A DNA stretch of 18,612 nt. It comes from Verrucomicrobia subdivision 3 bacterium UBA693 (GTDB taxonomy: Bacteria; Verrucomicrobiota; Verrucomicrobiia; Limisphaerales; UBA8199). Numbering within the stretch: position 1 is the stretch's first letter; each line of letters starts with the position of its first letter. The position numbers and the translations under genes are program-made. Below the pieces are notes generated by a model. The model did no database searches. It saw only the letters and a list, made by a program, of their open reading frames with translations, and was not told where the DNA came from. Positions 1 to 8,600 of this stretch are shown here, piece by piece. The DNA lies in assembly GCA_002298785.1 (NCBI GenBank), contig DBMR01000057.1, positions 1 through 18,612 of the forward strand. The letters run 5' to 3'.

Positions 1-32
1 CAACCTTCCGAAACCGCTGCGTCACTGCCCAC

Positions 33-74
33 AAAAAAAGAATCAGCCGGATCCGAAGGTCGGATCCGGCTGAT
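33..74 (-). terminator. Intrinsic terminator of ilvC
   Basis: A perfect 14-bp inverted repeat (42-55 pairs with 61-74, loop 56-60, arm ATCAGCCGGATCCG) lies 17 bases past the ilvC stop codon. Read on the minus strand, the stem is followed at once by a run of seven Ts (plus-strand A tract 33-39). This is the textbook geometry of a Rho-independent terminator for leftward transcription from ilvN-ilvC. Confidence 0.92.
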
Positions 75-91
75 CTCGATAGCTTTGGATC

Positions 92-1189
92 CTAGTTGGC
101 GGCCCGACCGGACACGCCCTTGGTGCCTTTGGAGATGACCTTCGCGGCTTCTTTGGGTCGGAGGCTGCGCACCGCCTTGCCTGCTTGCCACATCTCGGAA
201 TTGCCGATTTCGGCCAGTTCCTTGGTGAGCTGCACCTGGTAATTCGCGGCGCCACAGGCGGAGAGGACGCGGGCGCATTCCTTGCCGGTCTTCACGCGGT
301 TGTACAAATCTTTGAACACCGGCAGCACGGCCTTCTTGAACTTGGGCTTCCAATCGAGCGCACCACGCTGTGCCGTGGCGGAGCAGTTCGAGTACATCCA
401 ATCCATCCCGTTCTCGTCGACCAACCGAATCAAACTCTGGGTGAGTTCTTCCACCGTTTCGTTGAACGCCTCGCTGGGGGAATGTCCATTCTTCCGTAAC
501 ACGTCGTATTGGGCTTCCATGATGCCGGCCAGGGCGCCCATCAGCACGCCGCGTTCACCCGTCAGATCACTGAAGACCTCGTACTGGAAATTGGTCGGGA
601 ACAAGTAGCCGGAACCAATCCCGATGCCGACGGCGAGGCAGCGCTCCTGCGCGCGACCGGTGAAGTCCTGCTCGACCGCGAAACTGGAGTTGATGCCGGC
701 GCCGGACAGGAAATTTCGGCGGACCGAGGTGCCTGAACCTTTCGGCGCGACCATGATCACGTCCACGTTTGCCGGCGGGATGACTCCGGTCTGCTTCTTG
801 TAGGCAATCGAAAAGCCGTGGGAGAAGTAGAGCGCATCACCTTCCTTGAGGTTTTGCTTGATGACCGGCCAGACCGCGCGCTGGGCGGCGTCGGACACCA
901 GGAGCTGAATGATCGTGCCGCGGCGGACGGCTTCATCGATCTCGAACAGGGTTTTTCCCGGCACCCAACCGTCTTTAATGGCCCGATCCCAGTCACGCTT
1001 GAAAGCGCTCGCCTGGCCAATGATGACGTTGAAACCGTTGTCGCGAAGATTCAGGGATTGTGCCGGGCCCTGCACGCCATAGCCAATGATGGCGATGACT
1101 TCTTTTTTCAGCACCTTGCGGGCGCGGGCCATCGGAAATTCTTTGCGTGTGATCACATCTTCCATCACGCCGCCAAACTCAATTTTCAT
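92..1189 (-). CDS. ilvC: Ketol-acid reductoisomerase (NADP+)
   Basis: Second common step of valine/isoleucine synthesis: Mg2+- and NADPH-dependent isomeroreduction of acetolactate or acetohydroxybutyrate, in the cytoplasm. The protein has 365 residues. The Rossmann glycine motif GYGVQG is at 36-41, APKGSG at 148-153, and the metal-site segment SDLTGERG at 207-214 supplies D208 and E212; NETVEELTQS at 243-252 and CSATAQRGALDW at 269-280 are also family blocks. The sequence style (opening FGGVMEDVITRKEFP, then LNLRDNGFNVIIG) is the Bacteroidetes/eukaryote-like form rather than the short 330-residue or the duplicated enteric form. The ATG start aligns with that family's N-terminus. No convincing Shine-Dalgarno sequence precedes it. 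It lies downstream of ilvN, 104 bases away, with a large hairpin in the gap, and ends in a strong terminator. Confidence 0.97.
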   Translation of the reverse strand: MKIEFGGVMEDVITRKEFPMARARKVLKKEVIAIIGYGVQGPAQSLNLRDNGFNVIIGQASAFKRDWDRAIKDGWVPGKTLFEIDEAVRRGTIIQLLVSDAAQRAVWPVIKQNLKEGDALYFSHGFSIAYKKQTGVIPPANVDVIMVAPKGSGTSVRRNFLSGAGINSSFAVEQDFTGRAQERCLAVGIGIGSGYLFPTNFQYEVFSDLTGERGVLMGALAGIMEAQYDVLRKNGHSPSEAFNETVEELTQSLIRLVDENGMDWMYSNCSATAQRGALDWKPKFKKAVLPVFKDLYNRVKTGKECARVLSACGAANYQVQLTKELAEIGNSEMWQAGKAVRSLRPKEAAKVISKGTKGVSGRAAN

Positions 1190-1216
1190 ATTATGGGTTC
1201 TGTATTTGTCTATCTG

Positions 1217-1260
1217 TGGACTGAACCGAGGGTTGCCGGCCGCGCGCGTGGTTCAGTCCA
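1217..1260 (-). repeat. Inverted repeat in the ilvN-ilvC gap
   Basis: A perfect 11-bp inverted repeat (1217-1227 TGGACTGAACC with 1250-1260 GGTTCAGTCCA) encloses a GC-rich 22-base loop containing CCGGCCGCGCGCG. It lies between ilvN and ilvC, ending 27 bases before the ilvC start codon. No T tract follows on the minus strand (CAGATAGACAAATAC), so it is not a classic terminator. An mRNA-processing or stability stem, or a regulatory leader hairpin for ilvC, would fit. Confidence 0.7.
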
Positions 1261-1293
1261 TTAGGACGCGGCGGGGAAGCTGGCCCAAACCGA

Positions 1294-1767
1294 CTAGCGG
1301 CGGGGCAGTGCTACTTTGCCCGTGCGGGTAAGGTCCAGCACGCCAAAAGCCTTCATCAACTCGAGAAACTTCTCGACCTTGCTCTCGTCGCCCGTCACCT
1401 CGATGGTCATGCTCTTGGGTTGGACGTCGACAATTTTCGCCCGGAAAATATCCGTGATCTGCATCACTTCCGCGCGCGTCTTGGTGTCCACCGAGACCTT
1501 GACCAGCACGAGTTCGCGATCGACGTACTCGCCTTCCCGGAAATCATGCACCTTCATGACGTCCACCAGCTTGTTCAACTGCTTGACGATCTGGTCAACC
1601 GTCGCGTCGTCGCCGCGCGTGACGATGGTCATCCGCGACGCCGTCGGGTCAGCCGTGGGCGCCACGTTAAGCGTGTCGATGTTGTAGCCGCGGCCGCTAA
1701 ACAGCCCGGCCACCCGCGTCAGCACGCCAAACTTATTCTCTACCAGGACGGAAATGGTGTGTCGCAT
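1294..1767 (-). CDS. ilvN: Acetolactate synthase small (regulatory) subunit
   Basis: Regulatory subunit of acetohydroxyacid synthase. It binds the catalytic IlvB/IlvI subunit and confers feedback inhibition by valine. It has 157 residues, normal for IlvN/IlvH. Residues 1-77 are an ACT domain opening with the diagnostic MRHTISVLVENKFGVLTRV and GLFSGRGYNIDTLNVAPT; residues about 83-155 are the C-terminal small-subunit domain. The ATG start begins exactly at the family N-terminus. A GGAAG at 1771-1775 is only 3 bases from it, a tight Shine-Dalgarno spacing. ilvC follows downstream on the same strand. The catalytic subunit is not upstream in this window; that position is held by an unrelated hydrolase gene. 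ilvN versus ilvH naming is a convention here. Confidence 0.96.
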   Translation of the reverse strand: MRHTISVLVENKFGVLTRVAGLFSGRGYNIDTLNVAPTADPTASRMTIVTRGDDATVDQIVKQLNKLVDVMKVHDFREGEYVDRELVLVKVSVDTKTRAEVMQITDIFRAKIVDVQPKSMTIEVTGDESKVEKFLELMKAFGVLDLTRTGKVALPRR

Positions 1768-1805
1768 AATCTTCCGTTATTCAACGGGGTGCGAAAACTA
1801 ACAAC

Positions 1806-1821
1806 GACCGCCCTTGCGGTC
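1806..1821 (-). promoter_or_regulatory. Hairpin with T-rich tail upstream of ilvN (possible terminator/attenuator)
   Basis: GACCGC (1806-1811) and GCGGTC (1816-1821) form a 6-bp GC-rich stem with a four-base loop. Read leftward, the stem is followed by GTTGTTAGTTTT, a fairly T-rich stretch. It sits between the hydrolase gene at 1906-2727 and ilvN, so it could end the upstream transcript or attenuate ilvN. I found no leader peptide rich in Leu/Ile/Val codons in front of it, so amino-acid attenuation of the enteric type is not supported. Confidence 0.4.
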
Positions 1822-1905
1822 AACTGGTTTCGCGCACTTAACCTCAGTTCGGCATTTGGCCTGCGGCTCAAACGCCGCTTCAGACTTACTGTTCACGCGG
1901 ACTGC

Positions 1906-2727
1906 TCAAAAGAACGGGTTATGAGCCTTTTCCTCCGCCACCGTCGTAAACGGGCCGTGTCCGGGGCAAATCAAAGTCTCCGCCGGCAGGGAGAATATCT
2001 GCTCGCGCACCTTCTGCCGCGCCAGATCCCAGGAGACATTGCCCCGGCCCATGGACCCGGCAAAAATGGCGTCGCCAACAAAGGCCACGTGGGGCGCGTC
2101 TTCCGGCCAGGTGCCCGCGATGTAGGTGATCCCGTCCTCCGCGTGCCCCGGGGTTTCCCGGTTCGTGATGCGCAGGCTGCCGAGATGGATAAATTCATTG
2201 GCCCGGAAGCGCTGGTCCACTGGTGCCGTCCGGGAACCCGAATGCAAGCGGACCTTTGGGAAACGCTCGCGAATAACCGGCACACCCGCGACATGATCCT
2301 CATGGCTGTGGGTGATAAACAGGTGACGAAGTTGTAACTGCTCCTGGGCAATGATTTCCAACACCGGCGTGACGTCGAATCCAGTGTCGAACAAGGCGGC
2401 GTCGCGAGAAACCTCATCCCATACCAGGTAGGCGTTGACCGTCATGCCGCCCTCTTCCGTTGTGATCCGGCGCAACTCCCGCCAGATGGACAGGTCTTTT
2501 TCAGACGGCAGCCAACCCCGGGCGATGCCCGCCAGTTTATTTCCGTCCAGACCCAGTGCCCGAGCCAGCTTTTCAAAATCCACTGCTCCCTTCACCACGC
2601 CGCTTTCCTCGATCGCTTTCAGGTCGGCCTCGGAAATGCCGCCCGCCCGCGCCGCGTCCGCGCTGCTCACGTTGCTCATCATGCGCCCTTTGCGGATGAT
2701 ATCGCCCAAATGATCTTCCAGGTTCAT
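1906..2727 (-). CDS. Metallo-beta-lactamase-fold hydrolase with N-terminal HTH-like domain
   Basis: Predicted glyoxalase II-like metal-dependent hydrolase of unknown substrate, 273 residues with ATG at 2727. The binuclear metal site is complete: THSHEDH at 139-145 (H140, H142, D144, H145), H195 in TPGH, D219 in FVGDAIF and H257 in CPGHGP. Residues about 1-73 are not part of the metallo-beta-lactamase fold. They read like an XRE/Cro-type helix-turn-helix: LGDIIRKGRMM, a SADAARAGGISEADLKAIEE turn, then FEKLARALGL. That assignment is by eye. The frame stays open upstream to 3228, but that extension would be antisense to the whole divergent HD gene, and the HTH-like domain begins naturally at 2727. 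No signal peptide is visible, so it is probably cytoplasmic. No Shine-Dalgarno is seen. The 105-base gap to the divergent gene must hold both promoters. Confidence 0.88.
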   Translation of the reverse strand: MNLEDHLGDIIRKGRMMSNVSSADAARAGGISEADLKAIEESGVVKGAVDFEKLARALGLDGNKLAGIARGWLPSEKDLSIWRELRRITTEEGGMTVNAYLVWDEVSRDAALFDTGFDVTPVLEIIAQEQLQLRHLFITHSHEDHVAGVPVIRERFPKVRLHSGSRTAPVDQRFRANEFIHLGSLRITNRETPGHAEDGITYIAGTWPEDAPHVAFVGDAIFAGSMGRGNVSWDLARQKVREQIFSLPAETLICPGHGPFTTVAEEKAHNPFF

Positions 2728-2832
2728 ACAATTATCAGGGCGGAACCTTACCCCCGAATGGGCGCAGTTCAAGTTGTGTTTTCGCGGGGCCAAAGGCAAA
2801 CTTCGCCCGGCTACCAAGCCGCCAGCGCAAAA

Positions 2833-3447
2833 ATGAGCCAAAATCCACCCAATTACCGGGTCGCCTTGCGGGAATACATCCGCGCCCAGGCCATGCCTCC
2901 GGACAAATTCAGCCACCAGGACCGCCTCTACGCGCTCGCCGTGGAATTGGCCGGGGCACAACCGTTCGACGACGATATCGTCTACGCCGCCGCCTGGTTG
3001 CACGACCTTGGCGTCTTCATCGGCCATCGTCCCGAAGCGCCAGAGGCACTCGCGCGCTGGGACCATGTAGCGTATGTGACGGCGAAGGCGCCAGAGTTGT
3101 TGCGCGAATTCGGATTTCCAGAAGCGAAGATCGCGGCGATGTTGGACGCAATCCGCACTCATATGCCTAAAGACGCACCCACTACGTTCGAGGGCGTCCT
3201 GCTGCGCGACGCGGACCTTCTCGAACAACTCGGCGCGGTTGCCATCCTGCGCACCGTCAGCAAGGTCGGCCGCGATACCCGCTTCATCCGGTTTTCGGAT
3301 GCACTGCGAGTTTTGCGGCTGAATCTCGAGCAGTTGCCCGCCCTGTTCCGGCTGGAGTCAGCCCGCCAACTCGCCCAGCCCCGGCTGGCGGTGTTGCGTG
3401 AATTTCTCGCCGCCGCGGAACGGGAGCGGAATGGCTTGGACTGGTAG
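2833..3447 (+). CDS. HD-domain phosphohydrolase
   Basis: Predicted metal-dependent phosphohydrolase of the HD superfamily (the superfamily acts on nucleotides or other phosphate esters; the substrate here is unknown). It has 204 residues from ATG at 2833. The signature residues are in order: H28 in FSHQDRLYALAVELA, the HD pair H57-D58 in AAAWLHDLGVF, H110 in IRTHMP, and D126/D128 in LLRDADLLEQLG. The frame is open further upstream to 2710, but those residues look non-coding and overlap the divergent hydrolase start; the chosen ATG starts a normal HD-protein N-terminus. The C-terminus is helical and Arg/Leu-rich. It is followed 54 bases later by the DUF255 gene on the same strand, possibly co-transcribed. 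Confidence 0.87.
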   Translation: MSQNPPNYRVALREYIRAQAMPPDKFSHQDRLYALAVELAGAQPFDDDIVYAAAWLHDLGVFIGHRPEAPEALARWDHVAYVTAKAPELLREFGFPEAKIAAMLDAIRTHMPKDAPTTFEGVLLRDADLLEQLGAVAILRTVSKVGRDTRFIRFSDALRVLRLNLEQLPALFRLESARQLAQPRLAVLREFLAAAERERNGLDW

Positions 3448-3460
3448 CCGCAGCGACACG

Positions 3461-3501
3461 CGTTGCGCAACGGGTGTTTGCGGTTATGTTGCCGGCGCAA
3501 C
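3461..3501 (+). repeat. Paired GTTGC/GCAAC hairpins before the DUF255 gene
   Basis: Two hairpins built from the same GTTGC/GCAAC arms lie in the 54-base gap: the 12-bp palindrome CGTTGCGCAACG (3461-3472) and GTTGC-CGGC-GCAAC (3488-3501), whose last base abuts the ATG at 3502. The second would occupy the place where a ribosome-binding site is expected. There is no Shine-Dalgarno motif here. Confidence 0.6.
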
Positions 3502-5583
3502 ATGAGCACTACGGCCACGCCCAAGCACACCAACCTGTTGAGCCGCGAGAAATCGCCCTACCTGCTGCAACACCAGCATAACCCCGTGAATTGGCGGGCC
3601 TGGAACGCCGAATCGTTCGCGCTGGCGCAGCACCAGGACAAACCCATCTTCCTCAGCATCGGCTACTCGACGTGCCATTGGTGTCATGTCATGGAACGCG
3701 AATCTTTCGAAAACCCGGAAGCCGCCCAGGTGCTCAATGAACACTATATCAGCATCAAGGTAGACCGGGAAGAACGGCCGGACGTTGACAAAATCTACAT
3801 GAATTTTGTCATGGCCCAGAGTGGCCAGGGCGGCTGGCCTTTGAATGTCTTTCTTACTCCGGATCTGAAACCCTTTTACGGAGGGACCTATTTTCCCCCG
3901 GAACCACGCCACGGACGTCCGGCCTTTGCCGCCCTGCTGCGCCAAATCGCCGTGCTCTGGAAAAGTAAACGCCTGGAGCTAAACGCTTCGGCGAATCAAA
4001 CCGCGGACCGCCTGAAAGAGCTGGCGACACAACTGGAACCGGCGGAACAAATCCCCGGCGCGGAGGCTCTGGCCAACGCCGCCGCCACGCTTAAGAGCAT
4101 GTACGAGCCGCGCCATGGCGGCTTCGGTAATGCACCCAAATTCCCTCAACCCGCGCACCCGCGCTTTCTACTGCAGTATGGGATCCAGAATGGCGACGAA
4201 GAAGCGGTGCGGATGGTCCTGCATACGTGCGAACGCATGGCCGCCGGCGGCATTCATGATCAACTTGGCGGCGGGTTCGCCCGCTATTCCGTCGATGCCG
4301 AATGGCTGGTGCCCCACTTCGAGAAAATGCTGTATGACAACGCGCAGTTGGCCCAACTCTACCTCGATGCCTACGCCGTCACCGGCCAACCGGCCCACGC
4401 GACCGTGGTCCGTCGCATCCTGGATTACATTCTCCGGGATATGACGCATCCGGACGGTGGCTTTTTTTCCGCTGAAGACGCCGACAGCGAGGGGCAGGAA
4501 GGCAAGTTCTACTGCTGGACCCGGCAGGAGTTGGCGAGCCTCTTATCACCGGAGGAATTCCAGGTGGCCAGTCGTTACTACGGAGTGACCAGCGAAGGAA
4601 ACTTTATCGACCACAGCCACCCCCAGCCTTTGGCCGGCTTAAATGTCCTAAGCGTGGTGGACGAACGGCTGAGCGAAACCGAAAAGGACCTGCTGGCAAC
4701 TGCCAATAATAAGATGATCGCCGCGCGCAGCCAGCGGGTGCGTCCACACCTTGACGACAAAATCCTGGTCTCCTGGAACGGACTGATGCTGGGAGCGATG
4801 GCGCGGGCGGGTATCGTGCTGAACGAGGAACGCTATTTGCAGGCTGCCTCGCGCAATGCGGCGTTTCTCAAAGCCAAACTCTGGAACGCCGAGGCGCGGG
4901 TGCTCTATCACCGTTGGCGCGATGGCGAGCGGGACCAGGTCGAATTACTAGAGGGCACGGCGTTCCTGCTTTCCGGCATGCTCGATCTATACGAGGCCAC
5001 CATCATCCCCGAGCACCTCGAATTTGCGGTCGCACTTGCCGAAAGCATGCTCAATCGTTTCTTCGACCACGAGCATGGTGGCTTTTGGCAAAGCGCTCCC
5101 GGGGCCGAGGATTTGATCCTGCGGCTCAAGGGAGATTATGACGGGGCCGAGCCGTCGGGAAATTCCATCGCCGTGCTCAGCCTGCTGAAACTGGCAAAGA
5201 TCACCGGGCGCGAAGATTTTCAGCGCGCGGCGGAAGCCACGCTCCGCTTGTTTTCGCAGAGACTGGCCACCGTGCCCCAAGCCGTTCCGTGCATGCTGCA
5301 GGCGCTGGCTTTTTCCCTGGAAGAACCGCGCCGCGCCACACTGGCGGGCGACGCACAAGACCCGGCTACTCGAAACCTGCTGCAGGCGGTTCATTCGGTC
5401 TTTCAACCCAACAAAGTCGTGCTGGGGACCACCGGCCACGTCGAAGCATTTGCGCGCACTCTGCCGACTTCGAGTCCACCGCAAATGTTCATCTGCACGG
5501 GCAGTGCCTGCCAACCGCCCAGCAACGAACCCGCGGTGATTCGCGAGCTCATGGCCACCCACGTTAAGATCGCAGGCCGTTAG
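3502..5583 (+). CDS. Thioredoxin-like DUF255 / YyaL (SPATA20) family protein
   Basis: A 693-residue member of the widely conserved YyaL/SPATA20 family. The biochemical role is not settled; the family pairs an N-terminal thioredoxin-like fold with a C-terminal (alpha/alpha)6 barrel resembling sugar epimerases and glycosidases. The sequence shows the N-terminal block NLLSREKSPYLLQHQHNPVNW (11-31, less the last residues), the family hallmark STCHWCHVMERESFE with the CHWC pair C58/C61, then GGWPLNVFLTPD and GGTYFPP. The barrel half has PHFEKMLYDNAQLAQLY from 271, EDADSEG at 325-331 and HLDDKILVSWNGLMLGAMARAG. The protein is full length and ends CTGSACQPP...IAGR. The ATG at 3502 matches family N-termini; the frame also opens at 3463, adding 13 residues that look non-coding. 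No signal peptide, so cytoplasmic. Confidence 0.95.
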   Translation: MSTTATPKHTNLLSREKSPYLLQHQHNPVNWRAWNAESFALAQHQDKPIFLSIGYSTCHWCHVMERESFENPEAAQVLNEHYISIKVDREERPDVDKIYMNFVMAQSGQGGWPLNVFLTPDLKPFYGGTYFPPEPRHGRPAFAALLRQIAVLWKSKRLELNASANQTADRLKELATQLEPAEQIPGAEALANAAATLKSMYEPRHGGFGNAPKFPQPAHPRFLLQYGIQNGDEEAVRMVLHTCERMAAGGIHDQLGGGFARYSVDAEWLVPHFEKMLYDNAQLAQLYLDAYAVTGQPAHATVVRRILDYILRDMTHPDGGFFSAEDADSEGQEGKFYCWTRQELASLLSPEEFQVASRYYGVTSEGNFIDHSHPQPLAGLNVLSVVDERLSETEKDLLATANNKMIAARSQRVRPHLDDKILVSWNGLMLGAMARAGIVLNEERYLQAASRNAAFLKAKLWNAEARVLYHRWRDGERDQVELLEGTAFLLSGMLDLYEATIIPEHLEFAVALAESMLNRFFDHEHGGFWQSAPGAEDLILRLKGDYDGAEPSGNSIAVLSLLKLAKITGREDFQRAAEATLRLFSQRLATVPQAVPCMLQALAFSLEEPRRATLAGDAQDPATRNLLQAVHSVFQPNKVVLGTTGHVEAFARTLPTSSPPQMFICTGSACQPPSNEPAVIRELMATHVKIAGR

Positions 5584-5635
5584 ATAAGGCCGCCCTAACC
5601 CGGGTGATGTGAAGATGCCGGTTTGTCGATGCCGA

Positions 5636-5656
5636 CCGATGCCAGGAAGCATCCGG
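5636..5656. repeat. Weak hairpin in the convergent gap
   Basis: The 82-base gap between the convergent stop codons at 5583 and 5666 holds GATGC (5638-5642) pairing with GCATC (5649-5653), extendable by two bases with one bulge. GATGCC also recurs at 5614, 5628 and 5638. No T tract follows on either strand, so a bidirectional terminator is only a possibility. Confidence 0.25.
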
Positions 5657-5665
5657 AACCGATAA

Positions 5666-8600
5666 TCACGGCTGCCAGTAGACCCGGTAGAAACGGCGGG
5701 GCAAGCTCGTCTCTGGATCCCACCAACGGAATACTCCGTTGGTCGATCCGATCGTAACCACTGCCAGCCAATCTTGCAGGTTGTCGGACGCCTCGATGAC
5801 GAAGTCACCCGGATCACCAAACCCACTGATTTCCACAGGGCCATCCGGAGTGAACGTCACGGTATTGAGCTGCGGCGCCACCGGCGGGGTCACCGTAAGC
5901 AGCGCCGGGACGCTGGTAGCGGCTCCCCACCAATTCGTCACTAACACGGAATAATAGCCGCTGGAATTGGTCAATACCGGTCCAAAAGTGTATTGGCTCC
6001 CAGTAGCCCCGGCAATGGCAGCTCCATTGAATTGCCACTGATACGCCAGCGCCGGTGTGCCTCCAGCGGTCACCGAAAAAGTCGCAACGCTGCCGGCTTT
6101 CAACGTCAACTCCTGGGGCTGATTGCTGATGCTGGGTGCAAAATTGATCTTCAACGCCAGCAGGCCGTTGTTGGAATCGAGCGCGTAAACGTGGTCTCCG
6201 CTAAAGTCAACCGCGCCGGTCCCTGCGCCCGTGTTGTCGTTATCGGTGGGAAAAAGGTTGGTGGCGATCAAAACGGGACTGGCGGGTGCCGATGGCAGTT
6301 CATACAAGCGCAGATGATTGGGGGAGGCAATGCTGACGCCACCTAACAAAGCCAAGTCATTGTTCACACCAATCGCCGAGACGCTGTTGGGAACCGAAGG
6401 ATCGCCGTGTGTGCGCAGCACCGAGCCAGAACCTGCCGCAGGATTGAAGGCGATCTGCCGCAACGCGCGTCCGTTGGCCTTGCCCCAGAAAGTGTTCCCC
6501 GCGCCGAAGGCCAGCCCAAGACCCACATCACCAGTCGCAATGCCCGAGACCTGGACGTTTTGCGCAGTGAAGTTTGTGCCATTGAGAGTGGTAAAGAACG
6601 CCACATTGGTGGAAGAGCGGGATGCGGCGATAATCTGGGTGTCCCGACCGGCGCCCCGCACATCCAGGGTGTCCCCCCATCGCTGTGCACTGCCCGGGCT
6701 GGGATCACCGGAATAGGCGAGCGTTGGAATGGTGCCGGGATTGTCATTCGCCCAACGATAGATTTTGAAAGGCGAGCTGGCCCCGCTGGTCGTGAGATTG
6801 GCGGCATAGACCGAGCCATCATCGGCCACCCCCACGAGCGACAAAGCGTAAGTGCCGCCGCTGATGCCCGAGACACTCAACTCGTGCAAATCCGAGCCTG
6901 TTTCGGCGTCGAGCACATAGACATGCAGCGATGAGCTGGCGCGACTGACCAGCACCAAGCGTTTGGTCACCGGGTTATAAGCCAGACCACGCTCGGTGGG
7001 CAAGGTATTGACCGCCAGATACGGCCGGGAACCGGGTGCAGCCTGCCAGAGTGTCGTGACCTTGCCCGGAGGCACCGGAATGCTCACTGACAACGGAGCT
7101 ACGGCGCTGGCAGTGGCACCGTAGCTGTTTGTGATAACAACATCGTAAGGCCCGGCCTGGTTGGTGGTCACGTCGGTCAGGAGCAGGCTGGAAGAGGTGG
7201 CCCCGTCCAAATTCGTCCCAAACCACCGCCATTGGTAGGCGAACGGAGTGGAGCCACTGACGGCCACTGTAAACAACGCATTGCTGCCTTGAACGGTGTT
7301 CACCGGCGATGGTTGACCTGTGATGATAGGCTGCAAGATTGCCGGCAAGACCAAGTCAGTGGTCGCAACCACCCCCGCAGAGACGGTCACATTGCTGGAA
7401 ACGGATGCATATCCGCCGAAATCGGCAGTCACGACGTAGTTGCCGGGGGCAAGGTCCACAAAACCGTAGAAGCCGGTCGCATCGTTCGTCTGGGCCCGAC
7501 CGGCGGGTCCGCTGATAGTCACCCTGGCCCCATCCAGAGGGTTGATAATTCCACCACCATATACATATCCTTTAAGGTGTCCCTTGGTGGGTGCCGTTTT
7601 CCAAGTCATCGTCGGGGTGGTAACGGCCGAGGCGTACATGGCTGGAGTCACAGGGTCGTATACGCTCGGGGCAGTCAACGCGTTCAAATAGATGGAACGG
7701 GACAAGCCGTCCTTGTTGGTTACCCGGAAGCTGTAGCCGCAAGCACCGTCGGCAGTGTTGCCCGAACTGGTGGCAGTGCGGGCCTGGCGCATTTGCACGA
7801 TAGTGTCCGTCACACTGTTGAGATAAATGCCGGGGCCGATGATGACCTGCCGATTGAACCGATGGTCCTTCGCAAAATTGCTCCAGTTCGCGTAATCTCC
7901 GGCGTTGGAGCTCTGGCGGAAGTAATTCATGGGAATATTTAGATCCATAATTCCCTCCTCCATCCAACCGCGCCAATCCTGGAGCACGCTGTTCCACGCC
8001 GCCGAATTAGCGTACCACGTGCTGTCGCTGGTCGGCCCCGGCGCCCAGGTGATGGTGTCGCAGGAGATCTTGATATTCGGCCGTACCGCGATCGCGTTCA
8101 AATACACCTTGCGCAGCAGGGCCGTGACCTGGTCGCGCCGGAATTGCTTCCACAGCACATCGCTGGTGGCCGGGATGCCGCTGCGGTTGAACAGCTTGTT
8201 GAACCGGGCCACAGTGACGTCGTTGTAACCCTCACTGGTGCTGGAATAGCGGATATAATCAAAATTCAAACCGTCCACGTTGTAATTCGTCACGATGTCC
8301 ATGCACACATTAAAGGTGTGCTTTTGGACCTCCGGATGCCCCGGATCGAAAGTGTATTCGTTGCCAATAATGAAATTGCCATTAATATCCTTGAGCAACC
8401 AATCCGGGTGCAGGTTCAACGGATGCGTGGGCTGCGGCGGCGGGTTCGTGCCCTGATGAATATGGTAAGTAACCACCCACGCATGAACTTCTAAATACGG
8501 ACCGGCGTTCGTATTGTGCGCCTTGGCCACCAGGTCCGCCAGGGGATCGAACGAGGCGGCGATATCTTTGCACTTCGGTTCAAAATGCGAGGTATACAGC

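Noticed and set aside
1768..1905. Branched-chain leader peptide for classical ilv attenuation
   Set aside because: The only leader-sized frame found (a GTG frame across the hairpin) is poor in Leu/Ile/Val codons.
1420..2337. 305-codon plus-strand open frame
   Set aside because: Antisense to ilvN and the hydrolase gene; Arg/His/Gly/Pro-rich composition of a shadow frame in GC-rich DNA and no recognisable motif.
2731..2736. GATAAT as a -10 box for a leaderless hydrolase transcript
   Set aside because: Only three bases separate it from the ATG, too close for a start site at the initiation codon, and there is no -35 match at the right distance.
2728..3228. Upstream extension of the metallo-beta-lactamase gene to a 440-residue frame
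   Set aside because: The extension is entirely antisense to the HD-domain gene, has no domain character, and the HTH-like domain starts naturally at 2727.
4987..5844. 285-codon minus-strand open frame
   Set aside because: Overlaps the end of the DUF255 gene and of the GHL10 gene in another frame; no motif and unlikely composition.
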